50,310 bases of DNA, from assembly GCF_000312125.1 (NCBI RefSeq), contig NZ_HE978641.1, positions 762,562-812,871 on the forward strand, written 5' to 3'. Shown here in pieces: positions 1 through 8,533 of this stretch (its first letter is position 1; each line of letters opens with the position of its first letter). The notes under the pieces are model-generated. The model saw only the letters and a list, made by a program, of their open reading frames with translations. It was not told the DNA's origin and did no database searches. A program made the position numbers and the translations under genes. The DNA comes from Timonella senegalensis JC301. GTDB lineage: Bacteria; Actinomycetota; Actinomycetes; Actinomycetales; Cellulomonadaceae.

Positions 1-161
1 GGCATGAAGTGCGTGCGCACGCCCAGCTGCATGAGCGGCGGGATATAGAACACGAGGTCAGGCGCCATACTGCCCACCGCGAGCGCCGCGAACGGGAGTG
101 GCGGGATCCCCGGCGCCTTGTACGGGAGGATCGCGGCGATGTGGCTCACGGTAAAGGGCAT
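1..161 (-). CDS. DUF4184 family membrane protein, N-terminal part
   Basis: The gene runs off the left edge, so only about 53 N-terminal codons are seen. The minus strand opens with an ATG at 161 and reads MPFTVSHIAA, followed by LPFAALAVGSMAPDL. The MPFT-SH start and the V-GSMAPD signature are typical of DUF4184 proteins, a family of multi-pass membrane proteins of unknown function. The hydrophobic stretch after residue 20 would be the first membrane segment. No clear ribosome binding site was checked beyond the start, and nothing can be said of the C-terminus. Confidence 0.7.
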   Translation of the reverse strand, partial: MPFTVSHIAAILPYKAPGIPPLPFAALAVGSMAPDLVFYIPPLMQLGVRTHFM

Positions 162-248
162 TGAGGTCCTTGGTTGGGGTGAGGGGGCTTTGGCGCTGTG
201 TCGCGGGAGTTCGATGGTGGGCGTTTGGTACTTCGAACTATGTGCGTG

Positions 249-284
249 GGCTGAACGAGTCGGGCCGGCTGAACGAGTCGGGCC
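249..284. repeat. 18-bp tandem repeat, two copies
   Basis: The unit GGCTGAACGAGTCGGGCC occurs twice in direct succession, followed by a partial third start. It lies in the gene-free stretch 162-724 between two divergent genes. Confidence 0.75.
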
Positions 285-537
285 GGCAGAGCGACCGCAA
301 TGTCACCGCTCCGCACCTACACAACTCGCCTCACCCGAACAGCCCATCGCGCCGCACCCAGCCAACTCGTTGTGACTGTTCGGGTATCTAACTATCGCCT
401 GCCCAGTGGGCGTTTTTCTCCCAGAACTAACGGAGGATCCGTGAACGTTTCGGGCGCTTTGCGCCCTCTTGCGGCCCGTTCGCTCCGCGTACCCCTCCTT
501 GTTACGCCCCTCCCTTGTTACGACCTCCTCCACGTGC

Positions 538-606
538 CGAGATTGCACTTGGGGGTTCGAGATTGCCCGGCGGCCGGGCAATCTCGAGCCCCCAAGTGCA
601 ATCTCG
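538..606. repeat. 69-bp near-perfect hairpin in a divergent intergenic region
   Basis: Two arms of about 33 bases pair with one T/C difference around a minimal loop centred at 572. Each arm contains GAGATTGC twice, at 539 and 560, so smaller hairpins are nested inside. It sits between two divergently oriented genes, so it is not an ordinary terminator. It resembles the hairpins at 17888, 33063 and 29506 in size and in starting with a GAG-type word. The rest of 162-724 shows no convincing gene. Confidence 0.75.
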
Positions 607-724
607 CGGAAGAGTGAATGCGGTGGAGAGGCTGTGACCTAGCGAGGACGCGGCGTCCCACGGGTTTGGCCTATGCTGGCTGTGGCGTGCACGAGGCTGC
701 ACGCATCGTGTGAAAGGTAAAGCC

Positions 725-991
725 GTGAAGAAGCCCTGGTACATCCGATACGCCATCTGGACGCTGATTGGCGCCGTGCTTGGTGTTGTTGGTGCTTTCG
801 CGACTGACCATTCGTGGCTCGCGGGACTTCCGCTCGGCATTTTCTTGGGCTTGGCCGTGTCCCTCACCTGGGATTTGCTCACCAAGGGCGCCGCTGGCCA
901 CCTCGACGACATCGACTCGTTCAAGTCTGACGAGGACACCGAAGTCGAGTTCGGCGGACGTATTGACGCTCGCGACAACGACCCGAACTAG
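725..991 (+). CDS. small two-segment membrane protein, function unknown
   Basis: This encodes an 88-residue protein beginning VKKPWYIRYA, with two hydrophobic stretches at about residues 8-25 and 32-52 joined by a short loop (TDHSWLAG). A charged, acidic tail follows, rich in Asp and Glu. I chose the GTG at 725 over the GTG at 710 because GAAAGG lies seven bases upstream. The family is not recognised. The topology suggests a small inner-membrane protein with a cytoplasmic acidic tail. It stands alone on the plus strand. Confidence 0.65.
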   Translation: MKKPWYIRYAIWTLIGAVLGVVGAFATDHSWLAGLPLGIFLGLAVSLTWDLLTKGAAGHLDDIDSFKSDEDTEVEFGGRIDARDNDPN

Positions 992-1122
992 CGCAACCAA
1001 GCAAGCCCACCGCCCGGCCGGGCCGAGTCGAGCTGAGCCGGGCTTAAGGCCGCAAGATACCACTTTCACAAACTTGCATTTTCCTGCAAACCTACCCCTT
1101 ACCGGTTCCTGCCTAAAAGCAC

Positions 1123-1164
1123 AGTTGGGTGCCGTTCACGCGTGTGAACAGCACCCAACTTTTC
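1123..1164. terminator. bidirectional stem-loop terminator
   Basis: A stem with outer arms AGTTGGGTGC and GCACCCAACT, and inner arms GTTCAC and GTGAAC, is followed by TTTT on the plus strand. A T-run also appears on the minus strand beyond the left arm (AAAA at 1115-1118). It lies between the convergent ends of the small membrane protein gene and the cupin gene. Confidence 0.75.
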
Positions 1165-1190
1165 GTACCGGGAGCAGCTAAGCGCAGCTG

Positions 1191-1604
1191 CTATGCGCGT
1201 TCCCAAACTGGAGCCTGACCTGCAGGGACAGCCACATAGTCTGGTGCCTCTCGTAGTCCCTGCTCCGAGCCGCCAGGGGTGTAGATCGCGAGGATACGCA
1301 TTTGCCGCCAGCCCGTATTGAACGTGGAGTGCTCGGTTCCGCGTGGGATGTAGATGGTATCGCCCGCGGAAACTTCGAACTCGCCAGAGTCACCAACGGT
1401 TTGGACTCCCGAACCTTCGATGATGTACAGCACCTCGTCTGAATCGGGGTGGGTGTGGATGGCGTGACCCTTTGTAGGGTTGATGACGACTTCTCCCGCG
1501 GTGAGTGGCGCTCCGGGGAAAGTGTCTGGTGTGACACCCCACTTGATTGAGCCCCATTCAAAGGTTTCTGTCTGTAGTTCTTCTTGCTTGGTAAATACGG
1601 TCAT
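1191..1604 (-). CDS. cupin domain protein
   Basis: This is a 137-residue single-domain cupin. Motif 1 reads GHAIHTHPDSDEVLYIIEG, with the metal-type histidines of HTH and the following Glu. Motif 2 reads GDTIYIPRGTEHSTFNTG, with a conserved His. The fold is a small beta-barrel that usually binds a divalent metal. The substrate is unknown. It is the third gene of an apparent minus-strand operon after the Tm-1-like and phosphoenolpyruvate-hydrolase-like genes, with 69 bases before it. The start has GGAAC upstream. A role in the same pathway is an inference from position. Confidence 0.85.
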   Translation of the reverse strand: MTVFTKQEELQTETFEWGSIKWGVTPDTFPGAPLTAGEVVINPTKGHAIHTHPDSDEVLYIIEGSGVQTVGDSGEFEVSAGDTIYIPRGTEHSTFNTGWRQMRILAIYTPGGSEQGLREAPDYVAVPAGQAPVWERA

Positions 1605-1673
1605 GATGTGTTCCGTTCTGCGAGGTCTTCATTGAACCTCGCTCTGTTGCTTATGTTTCAGCGTTGTCACGCA

Positions 1674-2495
1674 CTAAAACGTGATGTTCTTGAACTTCTC
1701 GGTCTGCTGGCGAATGCCCACCTCGGTAGGGAGACGTTCAATCGAACTGGCTCCGAAGAATCCGACTACACCCTCGGTGTGGTCCAGCACGAACTGGGCG
1801 TCTTCCGGTTCTGCGATTGGTCCACCGTGGCAGAGCACGAGGATGTCCGGGTTCACCTCGACGGCAGCGTCACGCATTGCTTGGACGCGTTCCACGGATT
1901 GTTCGAGAGTGAGGGCCGTAGAGGCTCCGATAGTGCCCTTGGTCGTCAGCCCCATGTGTGGCACAAGGATGTCCGCTCCGGCTTCTGCCATGGCGCGGGC
2001 TTGGTCCACGTCGAACACGTATGGGCTGGTCAGCAGATCGCGTTCGTGGGCGAGTCGGACCATGTCTACTTCAAGGTCGAATCCCATCCCGGTTTCTTCG
2101 AGGTTGGCACGGAAGGTACCGTCAATGAGACCCACGGTTGGGAAGTTCTGAACGCCTGCAAAACCTGCAGCCTTGATGTCGTCCAAGAATCTGCCCATGA
2201 CGCGGAATGGGTCAGTTCCGTTGACTCCCGCAAGTACCGGAGTGTCTTTGACGATAGGCAGGACTTCGTTCGCCATGTCCATGACGATTGCGTTGGCGTC
2301 ACCGTAGGCGAGTAGACCTGCGAGCGAGCCGCGCCCTGCCATGCGGTATCGACCGGAGTTGTAGATGATGATGAGGTCGATTCCGCCTGCTTCAGCGGAC
2401 TTTGCTGAGATGCCAGTTCCAGCACCACCTCCGATGATGGGGTGCCCCGCTGCGACTGTTGCTTTCAGCCTTTCTAGGGCTATTGTCCGATCCAT
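1674..2495 (-). CDS. phosphoenolpyruvate hydrolase-like TIM-barrel protein
   Basis: This 273-residue protein belongs to the phosphoenolpyruvate hydrolase/isocitrate-lyase-like superfamily. Family features visible are [14 protein letters not shown] near the N-terminus, [47 protein letters not shown] and a C-terminal CHGGPI plus [12 protein letters not shown]. The start at 2495 is chosen because AAGGAG lies five bases upstream; an extension to 2546 has no such signal. It follows the Tm-1-like gene directly. The homologous domain is fused to a Tm-1-like domain in the tomato Tm-1 protein, so the two bacterial genes are the split form of one functional pair. The exact reaction is not established. 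Confidence 0.85.
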   Translation of the reverse strand: MDRTIALERLKATVAAGHPIIGGGAGTGISAKSAEAGGIDLIIIYNSGRYRMAGRGSLAGLLAYGDANAIVMDMANEVLPIVKDTPVLAGVNGTDPFRVMGRFLDDIKAAGFAGVQNFPTVGLIDGTFRANLEETGMGFDLEVDMVRLAHERDLLTSPYVFDVDQARAMAEAGADILVPHMGLTTKGTIGASTALTLEQSVERVQAMRDAAVEVNPDILVLCHGGPIAEPEDAQFVLDHTEGVVGFFGASSIERLPTEVGIRQQTEKFKNITF

Positions 2496-2548
2496 TGTGT
2501 TCTCCTTAGTCCTTATCTGGGTGTGCGGTTGCGCCGCAGAGTTCATTG

Positions 2549-2585
2549 ATTTTCGACGATTGTGGTTACTGTTCGCTGATCATCG
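2549..2585 (+). repeat. TCGACGAT-type dispersed repeat, copy 1
   Basis: ATTTTCGACGAT at 2549-2560 is followed by TGTGGTTACTG, matching the copy at 17817-17828 on the other strand over more than 20 bases. It lies between the Tm-1-like and phosphoenolpyruvate-hydrolase-like genes. Confidence 0.7.
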
Positions 2586-3786
2586 CGTGGAGTCGTTGGG
2601 CTGCGTCGCGGCCGAGGCCTGGTGCGTTGATGTCGGAGTCAACTTCAATGATTTCCACAGCGGAGCCTTTTAGGCCGTCCTTGACCGCGGTGAACAATGC
2701 CTGGTCGGCATCGACATCATGGAATGGTGCACCTTCGATGTCGATTCCACTAAGGCCGTGCAGCGGGATGATGAGAGTGGTGGGTCCCGTGGCCGCAGCG
2801 AGTTTGGCTGCGATGCGTTTTCCGAGTTCTGAGTTCTCTTCCGGGGTTGTACGCATGAGTGTGACTGTGGCGTTGTGGACAACAAAGGTGCGGTCGTCGA
2901 ACATGCCGGGGACCAGCTCTCGCGGTCCAAAGTTGACCATGTCGAGTGCCCCGAGTGAAACCACCTGGGGAATGCCAGCCTTGCCTGCGGCTTCGAGGCG
3001 GTGCGGTCCTGCGCTGAGGACTCCGCCTACTAGGTCGTCAGCTAGTTCAGTGGTTGTTAGGTCAAGGGTGCCTGCGAGCGCCCCGTCTCCAGCGAGTTTT
3101 TCCATGGCCCGTCCGCCAGAGCCGGTGGCGTGGAACACGAGGGGTTCGTAGCCGAGTTCAAGCAGTTCCTTACGGGCTTCGTCTACGGCCGGCGTGGTGA
3201 GCCCAAACATTGAGAGCCCGATGAGTGGCTTGTGATCTCCAGCCGGCGCGGTGCTTCGGGCTTCGTGCGCGGTGGCCATCGCTGCGGTCGCTGCCACTGC
3301 ATTACCGAACACTTGCTCGGACACAGAGTTGATTCCAGCTACGTCTACAACCGAGTACATCAGGGTGATGTCTGACTCGCCCACGTAGGGTGCGACATCT
3401 CCCGATGCCATTGTTGAAACCAGGAGTTTTGGGACACCAACGGGCAGCGCCTGCATTGCGAAGGCGGCCACCGAAGAGCCGCCTGACCCTCCCACTGCGA
3501 GCGCGCCATTGAGTTGGCCCTGCTCGTAGAGCGAGGTCACGACGCGGGCCGCTCCTTCTGCCATGGTTTGCATGGCCGCGCCGCGGTCGTTGGCCGCAAT
3601 GAGTTGGTTTAGATCAGCTCCGGCTGCTTCTGCCACCGCGTCAGGCGTGTAGTCGGCTTCTGCTGTGGACATAGGGCCTACATCGATACGAGTGGTAAGG
3701 ACACCGTGAGCTTCAAGCTTTTCTTGGAGCCACGCATATTCCTCGCCCTTGGTGTCCATGGTTCCGATCAGTGCGACGATCGCCAT
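2566..3786 (-). CDS. Tm-1-like ATP-binding domain protein (UPF0261 family)
   Basis: This 406-residue protein has the UPF0261/Tm-1 N-terminal signature [18 protein letters not shown], then the conserved GGSGGSS (about residue 100) and [14 protein letters not shown]. The C-terminus has [10 protein letters not shown] and a final [10 protein letters not shown]. Length is normal for the family. Tm-1 of tomato binds ATP and blocks a viral replication protein; the bacterial role is unknown but is probably metabolic. The start has GAGGAGG six bases upstream. The gene leads the operon with the TIM-barrel and cupin genes and diverges from a MocR regulator, which suggests control by that regulator. Confidence 0.88.
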   Translation of the reverse strand: MAIVALIGTMDTKGEEYAWLQEKLEAHGVLTTRIDVGPMSTAEADYTPDAVAEAAGADLNQLIAANDRGAAMQTMAEGAARVVTSLYEQGQLNGALAVGGSGGSSVAAFAMQALPVGVPKLLVSTMASGDVAPYVGESDITLMYSVVDVAGINSVSEQVFGNAVAATAAMATAHEARSTAPAGDHKPLIGLSMFGLTTPAVDEARKELLELGYEPLVFHATGSGGRAMEKLAGDGALAGTLDLTTTELADDLVGGVLSAGPHRLEAAGKAGIPQVVSLGALDMVNFGPRELVPGMFDDRTFVVHNATVTLMRTTPEENSELGKRIAAKLAAATGPTTLIIPLHGLSGIDIEGAPFHDVDADQALFTAVKDGLKGSAVEIIEVDSDINAPGLGRDAAQRLHAMISEQ

Positions 3787-3856
3787 CGTTCCTCCTCTTC
3801 GAGTTCCGTTTTAGGAAGTGCTTACTGCAAGTCTGCGCGCCCACCATCACCCCTGT

Positions 3857-3884
3857 ATGGTCCAGTTAGGGAAAAGTGGACCAA
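3857..3884. promoter_or_regulatory. probable MocR operator in the divergent promoter
   Basis: TGGTCC (3858-3863) and GGACCA (3878-3883) form an inverted repeat. The right half reads AAAGTGGACCA, which is close to the AAAGTGG-type half-site known for the MocR regulator PdxR of corynebacteria. It lies between the Tm-1-like gene and the MocR gene and overlaps a possible upstream GTG of the regulator, favouring the later ATG. Confidence 0.6.
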
Positions 3885-3896
3885 TTGGGGATTCAG

Positions 3897-5291
3897 ATGG
3901 CACAGTCACGGTCGGATCGGATAGCTCGACTGTTGGGAAATTGGCAGGCGGAAGCCGCAACTCCCGCGGAGGCGTTGCGATTGTCGTTGGCCGCACTCAT
4001 TGAGGGCGCGCGGCTGCCTGCAGGGCAGAAAATGCCCGGTCAGCGCGAGTTAGCAGACGCATTAGGAATCGCCCGAGGAACTGTTTCCAGTACGTATGGT
4101 TCGCTGATCTCTTCCGGACATCTGACTGCCCGCCAGGGTTCTGGAACCTATGTACGTGCCCTCAAAACTATCGGGCAGGGCGGGGATGGGAGGCTCACGT
4201 CCTTTGACGAGCACAGTCCCCGCATCGTGGCCGACCTATCTTCCGGAGCTCTACCCGGAACCGAGTTTCTCTCTCGAATCATGCCGGAAATGAGCCGCCA
4301 ACTCCATGAACACTACCTCGATGAAGCCGGATACTATCCGGCGGGCTTGCCCGCCTTACGCGCGGAGATAGCGGCACTGGTCACGGAGCAGGGACTAGCA
4401 ACATCGTCGGAAAACATTTTGATCACTGCCGGATCTCAACAGGCGGTGTGGCTGATTGCCACGGCTCTGACTGAGCCGGGCAGTCTCGTGGTGGTCGAGG
4501 ATCCAACATATCGAGGGGCGCTTGAGGCCTTTGCTGGAACAGGCGCGCACACGCGCGGTGTCCCGTTCGGACCGTCAGGTATCGACATAGGGTTGTTGGC
4601 CAGCGCCGCCAAGGCAGCTGATCTGGTGTATCTGCAGCCAGCGCTGCACAATCCCACGGGCATTCATACGTCATCTGTGCGCCGCGCACAAGTCGCACGT
4701 ATTTTCGACGATTCCCGCGCGCTAGTGGTTGACGATCAGTCATCTGCGGACTTGGCTTGGACCCGGTCGCAGCGTCTGCATGGCCTCGAACGGCACATGG
4801 ACCCGGCAAGGTTGCTGGTAGTGGGGACGTTTTCCAAATTGTTTTGGGGTGGCATCCGGGTGGGCTGGATTCGCGGGCCTAAGGCCATCATTTCCCGGCT
4901 AACTGATCTTCGGCGAGGTATTGATCTGTCTAACTCGGTTCTCGATCAGATGGCCGCGCTTCTCCTGCTGCCCAGCATGGAAGCGCAGCGTGACGCCCGG
5001 CGAGAACATCTGTCTGCTCAGTTCAGGACGATGAGCACGACGTTGAGCGCCCTACTCCCCAACTGGTCATGGTGGCTACCAGCGGGTGGGTCAGGACTGT
5101 GGGTGGACACAGGAGAGGATGCGATCTCGTTGTCACAGAGGGCCCTTGCCCGCGGGATCCGACTCACTCCGGGACCATCGTTTTCACCTCATGCAGGCCA
5201 CCGCAGTTTCCTTAGGTTGCCGGTGTGGCATGACGAGGGGCAATTCGCGGAGGCTATGGCAGTGATCGCTGAGCTAACCGAGGAAGTCTAA
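3897..5291 (+). CDS. MocR-type regulator: GntR DNA-binding plus aminotransferase domain
   Basis: The protein is about 464 residues. The N-terminus carries a winged helix of the GntR type (PGQRELADALGIARGTVSSTY, then LISSGHLTARQGSGTYV). The rest is a fold-type I aminotransferase domain with LQPALHNPTG, VVDDQ and the lysine region TFSKLFWGGIRVGW, where the Lys would bind pyridoxal phosphate. MocR proteins sense pyridoxal phosphate or amino compounds. The start at ATG 3897 has GGGG seven bases upstream and leaves the operator free; a GTG at 3876 is the alternative. It probably regulates the divergent Tm-1-like operon. Confidence 0.87.
   Translation: MAQSRSDRIARLLGNWQAEAATPAEALRLSLAALIEGARLPAGQKMPGQRELADALGIARGTVSSTYGSLISSGHLTARQGSGTYVRALKTIGQGGDGRLTSFDEHSPRIVADLSSGALPGTEFLSRIMPEMSRQLHEHYLDEAGYYPAGLPALRAEIAALVTEQGLATSSENILITAGSQQAVWLIATALTEPGSLVVVEDPTYRGALEAFAGTGAHTRGVPFGPSGIDIGLLASAAKAADLVYLQPALHNPTGIHTSSVRRAQVARIFDDSRALVVDDQSSADLAWTRSQRLHGLERHMDPARLLVVGTFSKLFWGGIRVGWIRGPKAIISRLTDLRRGIDLSNSVLDQMAALLLLPSMEAQRDARREHLSAQFRTMSTTLSALLPNWSWWLPAGGSGLWVDTGEDAISLSQRALARGIRLTPGPSFSPHAGHRSFLRLPVWHDEGQFAEAMAVIAELTEEV
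4701..4712 (+). repeat. TCGACGAT-type repeat core inside a coding region
   Basis: ATTTTCGACGAT inside the MocR gene is read in frame as Ile-Phe-Asp-Asp. It may be chance, as this part of MocR proteins usually carries similar residues. It is listed because two other in-gene copies use the same frame. Confidence 0.35.
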
Positions 5292-5344
5292 CGGGTTGGG
5301 CGTGTTCACTTTCCCCGTCACAGACCAGTGGGCACGGTTTATGC

Positions 5345-5767
5345 ATGACATACGCACTGCGTGAATATGCGCCCGAGGATGTCGAGGCTGTCATTGCGCT
5401 GTGGCAGGAGGTTGGTCTGACCCGACCTTGGAACGATCCTCACGATGACATTGCTCAGGCCCATAAGAACTAGCCAAGGCACTTCATCGTTGCAGTGGAT
5501 GATCAGGACACCGTCATCGGCACAGTCATGAGCGGATACGACGGGCACCGTGGCTGGCTGTACTACGTTGCCGTGTCAGCATCATGGCAGAGCAAGGGTA
5601 TAGGGAAAGCCCTGGTTTCTGAGGCCGAGGCAAGCCTCAAGGCGTTGGGTTGTGTGAAGACCCAACTCATGGTGCGTGGCGATAACACTGCTGTTCTTCA
5701 GTTCTATGACTCTCTCGGGTACTCCGTGGCTGACGCAATGGTATCCGGCAAGCGCCTCGATGCTTAG
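5345..5767 (+). pseudogene. GNAT acetyltransferase (YpeA-like) broken by an in-frame amber codon
   Basis: Reading from ATG 5345 gives MTYALREYAPEDVEAVIALW, a typical GNAT N-terminus, up to a TAG at 5471-5473 (codon 43). The same frame then continues with HFIVAVDDQDTVIGTVMSG, GHRGWLYYVAV and the acetyl-CoA loop WQSKGIGKALV, ending normally at 5767. Only one base needs to differ for the gene to be intact. A GTG at 5495 could start a 90-residue C-terminal piece, but that lacks the first strands of the fold. The family is close to the YpeA/RimI-type small acetyltransferases. A sequencing error is possible; a second amber-interrupted gene exists near 14.3 kb. Confidence 0.8.
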
Positions 5768-5836
5768 CCTTCTCGGCCGGGGTTCATTCACTCGTTCGAT
5801 GTCATGGGTATAGCAATTCGGTCCATTACCAGCCGA

Positions 5837-6313
5837 TCAAACCCTTGGGCATGCGGGTGGTGTCCAGTCAGTTGAACTCGCAAGCTGTTCCACCTCTAGC
5901 CACGCTTTGCTTACTCGCGGATCAGCAAAGAATCCGCTCCTTCTAATCGCTGCGCTGAGGCCCTTGTAGTTAATTGGATGCGTATTGTCTGCAAACCCGA
6001 CCCTGAAGTAGTCGATGAAATACCACGCTTCTTCGGCGTCTTGGCATTCGCTGTAGATCGCAGTTGCCAAAGCGTCCAGGGTTGATAGTTCGTCTAGATC
6101 CATCTGCACATCATCGGCACGTTCCTGGATTTCCAAAGGGACTCTGACCGTGATCTCGGCCGTGTTTCTAGACCAAAGACGTCGAAGTTCCCACCACGCC
6201 ACTGCGGAACGCTTCACTTCGGCGTCCGTGAACCTGGATGTCACGTCTCTTCCATTCTCATCAGTTCCCGAGTTCCGGGCATCGAACGGATCAATAATCA
6301 TCCGTTCGATCAT
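5837..6313 (-). CDS. hypothetical soluble protein
   Basis: About 158 residues if started at the ATG at 6313, or 154 from the ATG at 6301. The longer frame to 6466 runs through a parS-like site, a dispersed repeat and a terminator stem, so it is probably not coding there. The sequence is acidic, Trp-rich and helical, with no membrane segment. Recognisable words are SAVAWWELRRLW, EEAWYFIDYFRVGFADN and AAIRRSGFFADPRVSKAW. I do not recognise the family. No good ribosome binding site is seen before either start. Confidence 0.55.
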   Translation of the reverse strand: MIERMIIDPFDARNSGTDENGRDVTSRFTDAEVKRSAVAWWELRRLWSRNTAEITVRVPLEIQERADDVQMDLDELSTLDALATAIYSECQDAEEAWYFIDYFRVGFADNTHPINYKGLSAAIRRSGFFADPRVSKAWLEVEQLASSTDWTPPACPRV

Positions 6314-6346
6314 ATAGCGACTGCACCAGAAAACCCACGCACCCCC

Positions 6347-6362
6347 TGTTCCACGTGAAACA
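6347..6362. promoter_or_regulatory. parS-like ParB-binding site, one mismatch
   Basis: TGTTCCACGTGAAACA differs at one base from the parS consensus TGTTTCACGTGAAACA. It is intergenic and about 39 kb from the perfect copy at 45450. Origin-proximal clusters of parS are usual, so this is probably a secondary site. Confidence 0.6.
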
Positions 6363-6388
6363 TGCGGCGGTGCTGGGAGGGGACCAAG

Positions 6389-6400
6389 ATCGTCGGGAAT
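6389..6400 (-). repeat. TCGACGAT-type dispersed repeat
   Basis: On the minus strand the core reads ATTCCCGACGAT, followed by CTTGGTCCCCTCCCAGC, which matches the extended form of the family. It lies between the parS-like site and the terminator of the metal ATPase. Confidence 0.65.
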
Positions 6401-6414
6401 CGGGGCAGTGAAAC

Positions 6415-6444
6415 GTGGGGCACCGGCGAATGCCGGTGCCCCAC
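6415..6444 (-). terminator. stem-loop terminator of the metal ATPase operon
   Basis: A perfect 13-bp stem (GTGGGGCACCGGC and its complement) with a four-base loop lies about 30 bases past the ATPase stop codon. The minus strand then reads GTTTCAC, a weak T-tract. Confidence 0.65.
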
Positions 6445-6472
6445 CTGAGCCAACCATCCAACGCATCCTTTG

Positions 6473-8344
6473 CTACGCGAGCGCGGGATCTGGATCCGCT
6501 GTTTCGACCCGGCTTTCGGCCGGGCGGACTAGCGGCTCCTCGCGGTAGGTAGGGCGCAGGAGCAGCATGGCGATGGCGATGACCACGAGGACCGAGGCCT
6601 CGTGAACGAGCATTCCCAAGGCCATCGTGACGCCGCCTGCGAACACTCCGGCGACCAACAAAGCCACCGTGACCAGCGCAATCGTGATGTTCACGCGCAT
6701 TGTGCGGACGGTTCGCCGGGCGAGGTCCAGTGCGTGTGGGAGGCGGTCGAGACGATCTGCCATGAGGGCGATGTCGGCGGTTTCGATCGCGGCGGGCGAG
6801 CCCGCAGCCCCCATCGCAACGCCGACGTCCGCGAGCGCGAGGGCCGGGGTGTCGTTGACGCCGTCGCCGAGCATGGCCACGGTACGCCCCTGGGACTGGA
6901 GCTCGCGGACCAACTCGAGTTTGTCCTCGGGAAGGAGTTCGGCGCGGACCTGCGTGATGCCAAGTTCGGCGCCGACGTTCGCGGCGACTCGCTTGGCATC
7001 TCCGGTGGCCATAACAACCTCGATGCCGCGCGCGGCCAGCGCCGCAACCGCACGCTTGGCCTCCGGGCGCACGGTGTCGGCCACGCCGACCACACCCACT
7101 GTGCGCCCATCGACGCCCACAAACATGGCGGTCCGGCCGCGCTCGTTGAGTGCGAGCAATGGCGCAGGGTCCGGGGAATCGTCCATTAGGTCGGCCGTAC
7201 CTACCGCGACCATTTGCCCCGAAACCACGGCGCGAATGCCCTTTCCGGTCACGGGGTCTGCGTGATCCACGTGGATGATATCGACACCCCGGTCGGCGGC
7301 CCCGGCGATGATCGCCTCGGCCAGAGGGTGCTCGGAACCGGTCTCGGCGCTGGCTGCAAACCGGACGATCTCGCGCTCATCCCATCCCGCAGCTAGCGGC
7401 AAGACGTCAGTCAACACAGGGTTTCCCGAGGTCAGAGTACCCGTCTTGTCCACAACCAAGGTGTCCACACGGGCGGCGGACTCGAGATACTCGCCACCCT
7501 TGATGAGGATGCCATCCTTGGCGCTGCGCCCGATTCCCGCCACGATCGACACGGGGATTGAGATGACCAGAGCACCCGGGCAACCGATCACTAGGAGGGT
7601 CAAGGCAAGTTCTAGGTCACGAGTGATGAGCCCCGCAAGCAGAGCCCCCACGATGATCCCCGGGGTGTAGTACTTGGAGAATTTCTCCATGAACGTCTGA
7701 GTCTTTGCCTTGTCATCCTGGGCCTCCTCGACCCGGTGGATGATCGTGGCGAGCGTGGAATCAGCACCAATCCGCTCGGCCTCCACGCGCAGCAATCCGG
7801 AACGCAACCACGTTCCAGCAAAGACCTGGCTGCCGTCATGCTTCTCCGCGGGCATGGACTCGCCCGTGATCGTGGCTTCATCAACACCGCCCTGACCAGT
7901 AATAACGCGGCCGTCCACGGGGATTTGCTCACCGTTGCGCACTAGCACGACGTCACCGGGCTCCAGCTCCCACGTCTCTACCATGACCGGCTCACCATCC
8001 CGCAAGACGGTGGCCTGATCCGGCGCGGCCGCAACGAGTTCAGACAGTGCGGCGCGCGTCCGAGACAGCGTCGCCCTCTCAAGCGCCTTGCCCAGCGCAA
8101 ACAGGAAGGTCACCGCTGCGGCCTCCCAATAGTTCGCAATGATCATCGCGCCCACAGCGGCCACCACCACGAGCAGGTCAATCGAAACCATCTTGACCTT
8201 GAGTGCCTCGAACGCCGACACCGCGATCGGCCACCCCGTAATGGCCGCGGCCACGATCATCAGCCACGGCGTGTCCGCCGCGAACGAGATCGCGATAAGC
8301 AATCCCGCTAATCCGATAGGACCCCAGGTCCTTAAGGTGTTCAT
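6473..8344 (-). CDS. P1B-type heavy-metal translocating ATPase
   Basis: A 623-residue membrane pump that couples ATP hydrolysis to metal transport. Motifs in order: actuator TGES (160-163), the intramembrane CPG (255-257), phosphorylation site DKTGTLTSG (from 299), the SEHPLAEA histidine-proline of P1B pumps (339-340) and GDGVNDTPALALADVG. It lacks the N-terminal HMA domain, which the separate small gene just upstream supplies. CPG in place of CPC marks a variant subgroup whose metal is uncertain. The start has AGGAGAGG before it. It is followed by a stem-loop and is probably controlled by the nearby Crp/Fnr protein. Confidence 0.93.
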   Translation of the reverse strand: MNTLRTWGPIGLAGLLIAISFAADTPWLMIVAAAITGWPIAVSAFEALKVKMVSIDLLVVVAAVGAMIIANYWEAAAVTFLFALGKALERATLSRTRAALSELVAAAPDQATVLRDGEPVMVETWELEPGDVVLVRNGEQIPVDGRVITGQGGVDEATITGESMPAEKHDGSQVFAGTWLRSGLLRVEAERIGADSTLATIIHRVEEAQDDKAKTQTFMEKFSKYYTPGIIVGALLAGLITRDLELALTLLVIGCPGALVISIPVSIVAGIGRSAKDGILIKGGEYLESAARVDTLVVDKTGTLTSGNPVLTDVLPLAAGWDEREIVRFAASAETGSEHPLAEAIIAGAADRGVDIIHVDHADPVTGKGIRAVVSGQMVAVGTADLMDDSPDPAPLLALNERGRTAMFVGVDGRTVGVVGVADTVRPEAKRAVAALAARGIEVVMATGDAKRVAANVGAELGITQVRAELLPEDKLELVRELQSQGRTVAMLGDGVNDTPALALADVGVAMGAAGSPAAIETADIALMADRLDRLPHALDLARRTVRTMRVNITIALVTVALLVAGVFAGGVTMALGMLVHEASVLVVIAIAMLLLRPTYREEPLVRPAESRVETADPDPALA

Positions 8345-8415
8345 TGTCCTCTCCTAGTTCTTGGGCGGGGCGGTGATGTGGGTGGGTGGGTCAGTTTGCG
8401 AGCGGGTGAGTGGGG

Positions 8416-8468
8416 CGGCTGGAAGGGCCGGCTGGCACCGGGCGGGTGGGCCGACTGGAAGGGCCGGC
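8416..8468. repeat. GC-rich direct repeat, 36-bp period
   Basis: The block CTGGAAGGGCCGGC occurs twice with a period of 36 bases, in the gap between the HMA chaperone and ATPase genes. No gene is supported here. Confidence 0.65.
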
Positions 8469-8508
8469 ACCCGCCTGGCACCGGCTACGGCTGCCCCACC
8501 CAACCCCA

Positions 8509-8520
8509 GTTCACGACGAT
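8509..8520 (+). repeat. TCGACGAT-type dispersed repeat
   Basis: The core TTCACGACGAT is followed by CGAGGTTACG and CTCAGACCG, shared with the copy at 43352. It lies just past the HMA gene stop. Confidence 0.6.
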
Positions 8521-8533
8521 CGAGGTTACGTCC

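Noticed and set aside
300-617. Overlapping open frames on both strands
   Set aside because: They run through the 69-bp hairpin and have no ribosome binding site or known motif.
6314-6466. N-terminal extension of the hypothetical protein at 5837
   Set aside because: It covers a parS-like site, a dispersed repeat and a terminator stem, so it is intergenic DNA that happens to be open.
8401-8500. Possible small protein with repeated GRLEGPA units
   Set aside because: It reflects the 36-bp DNA repeat; no start signal and it lies antisense to the operon.
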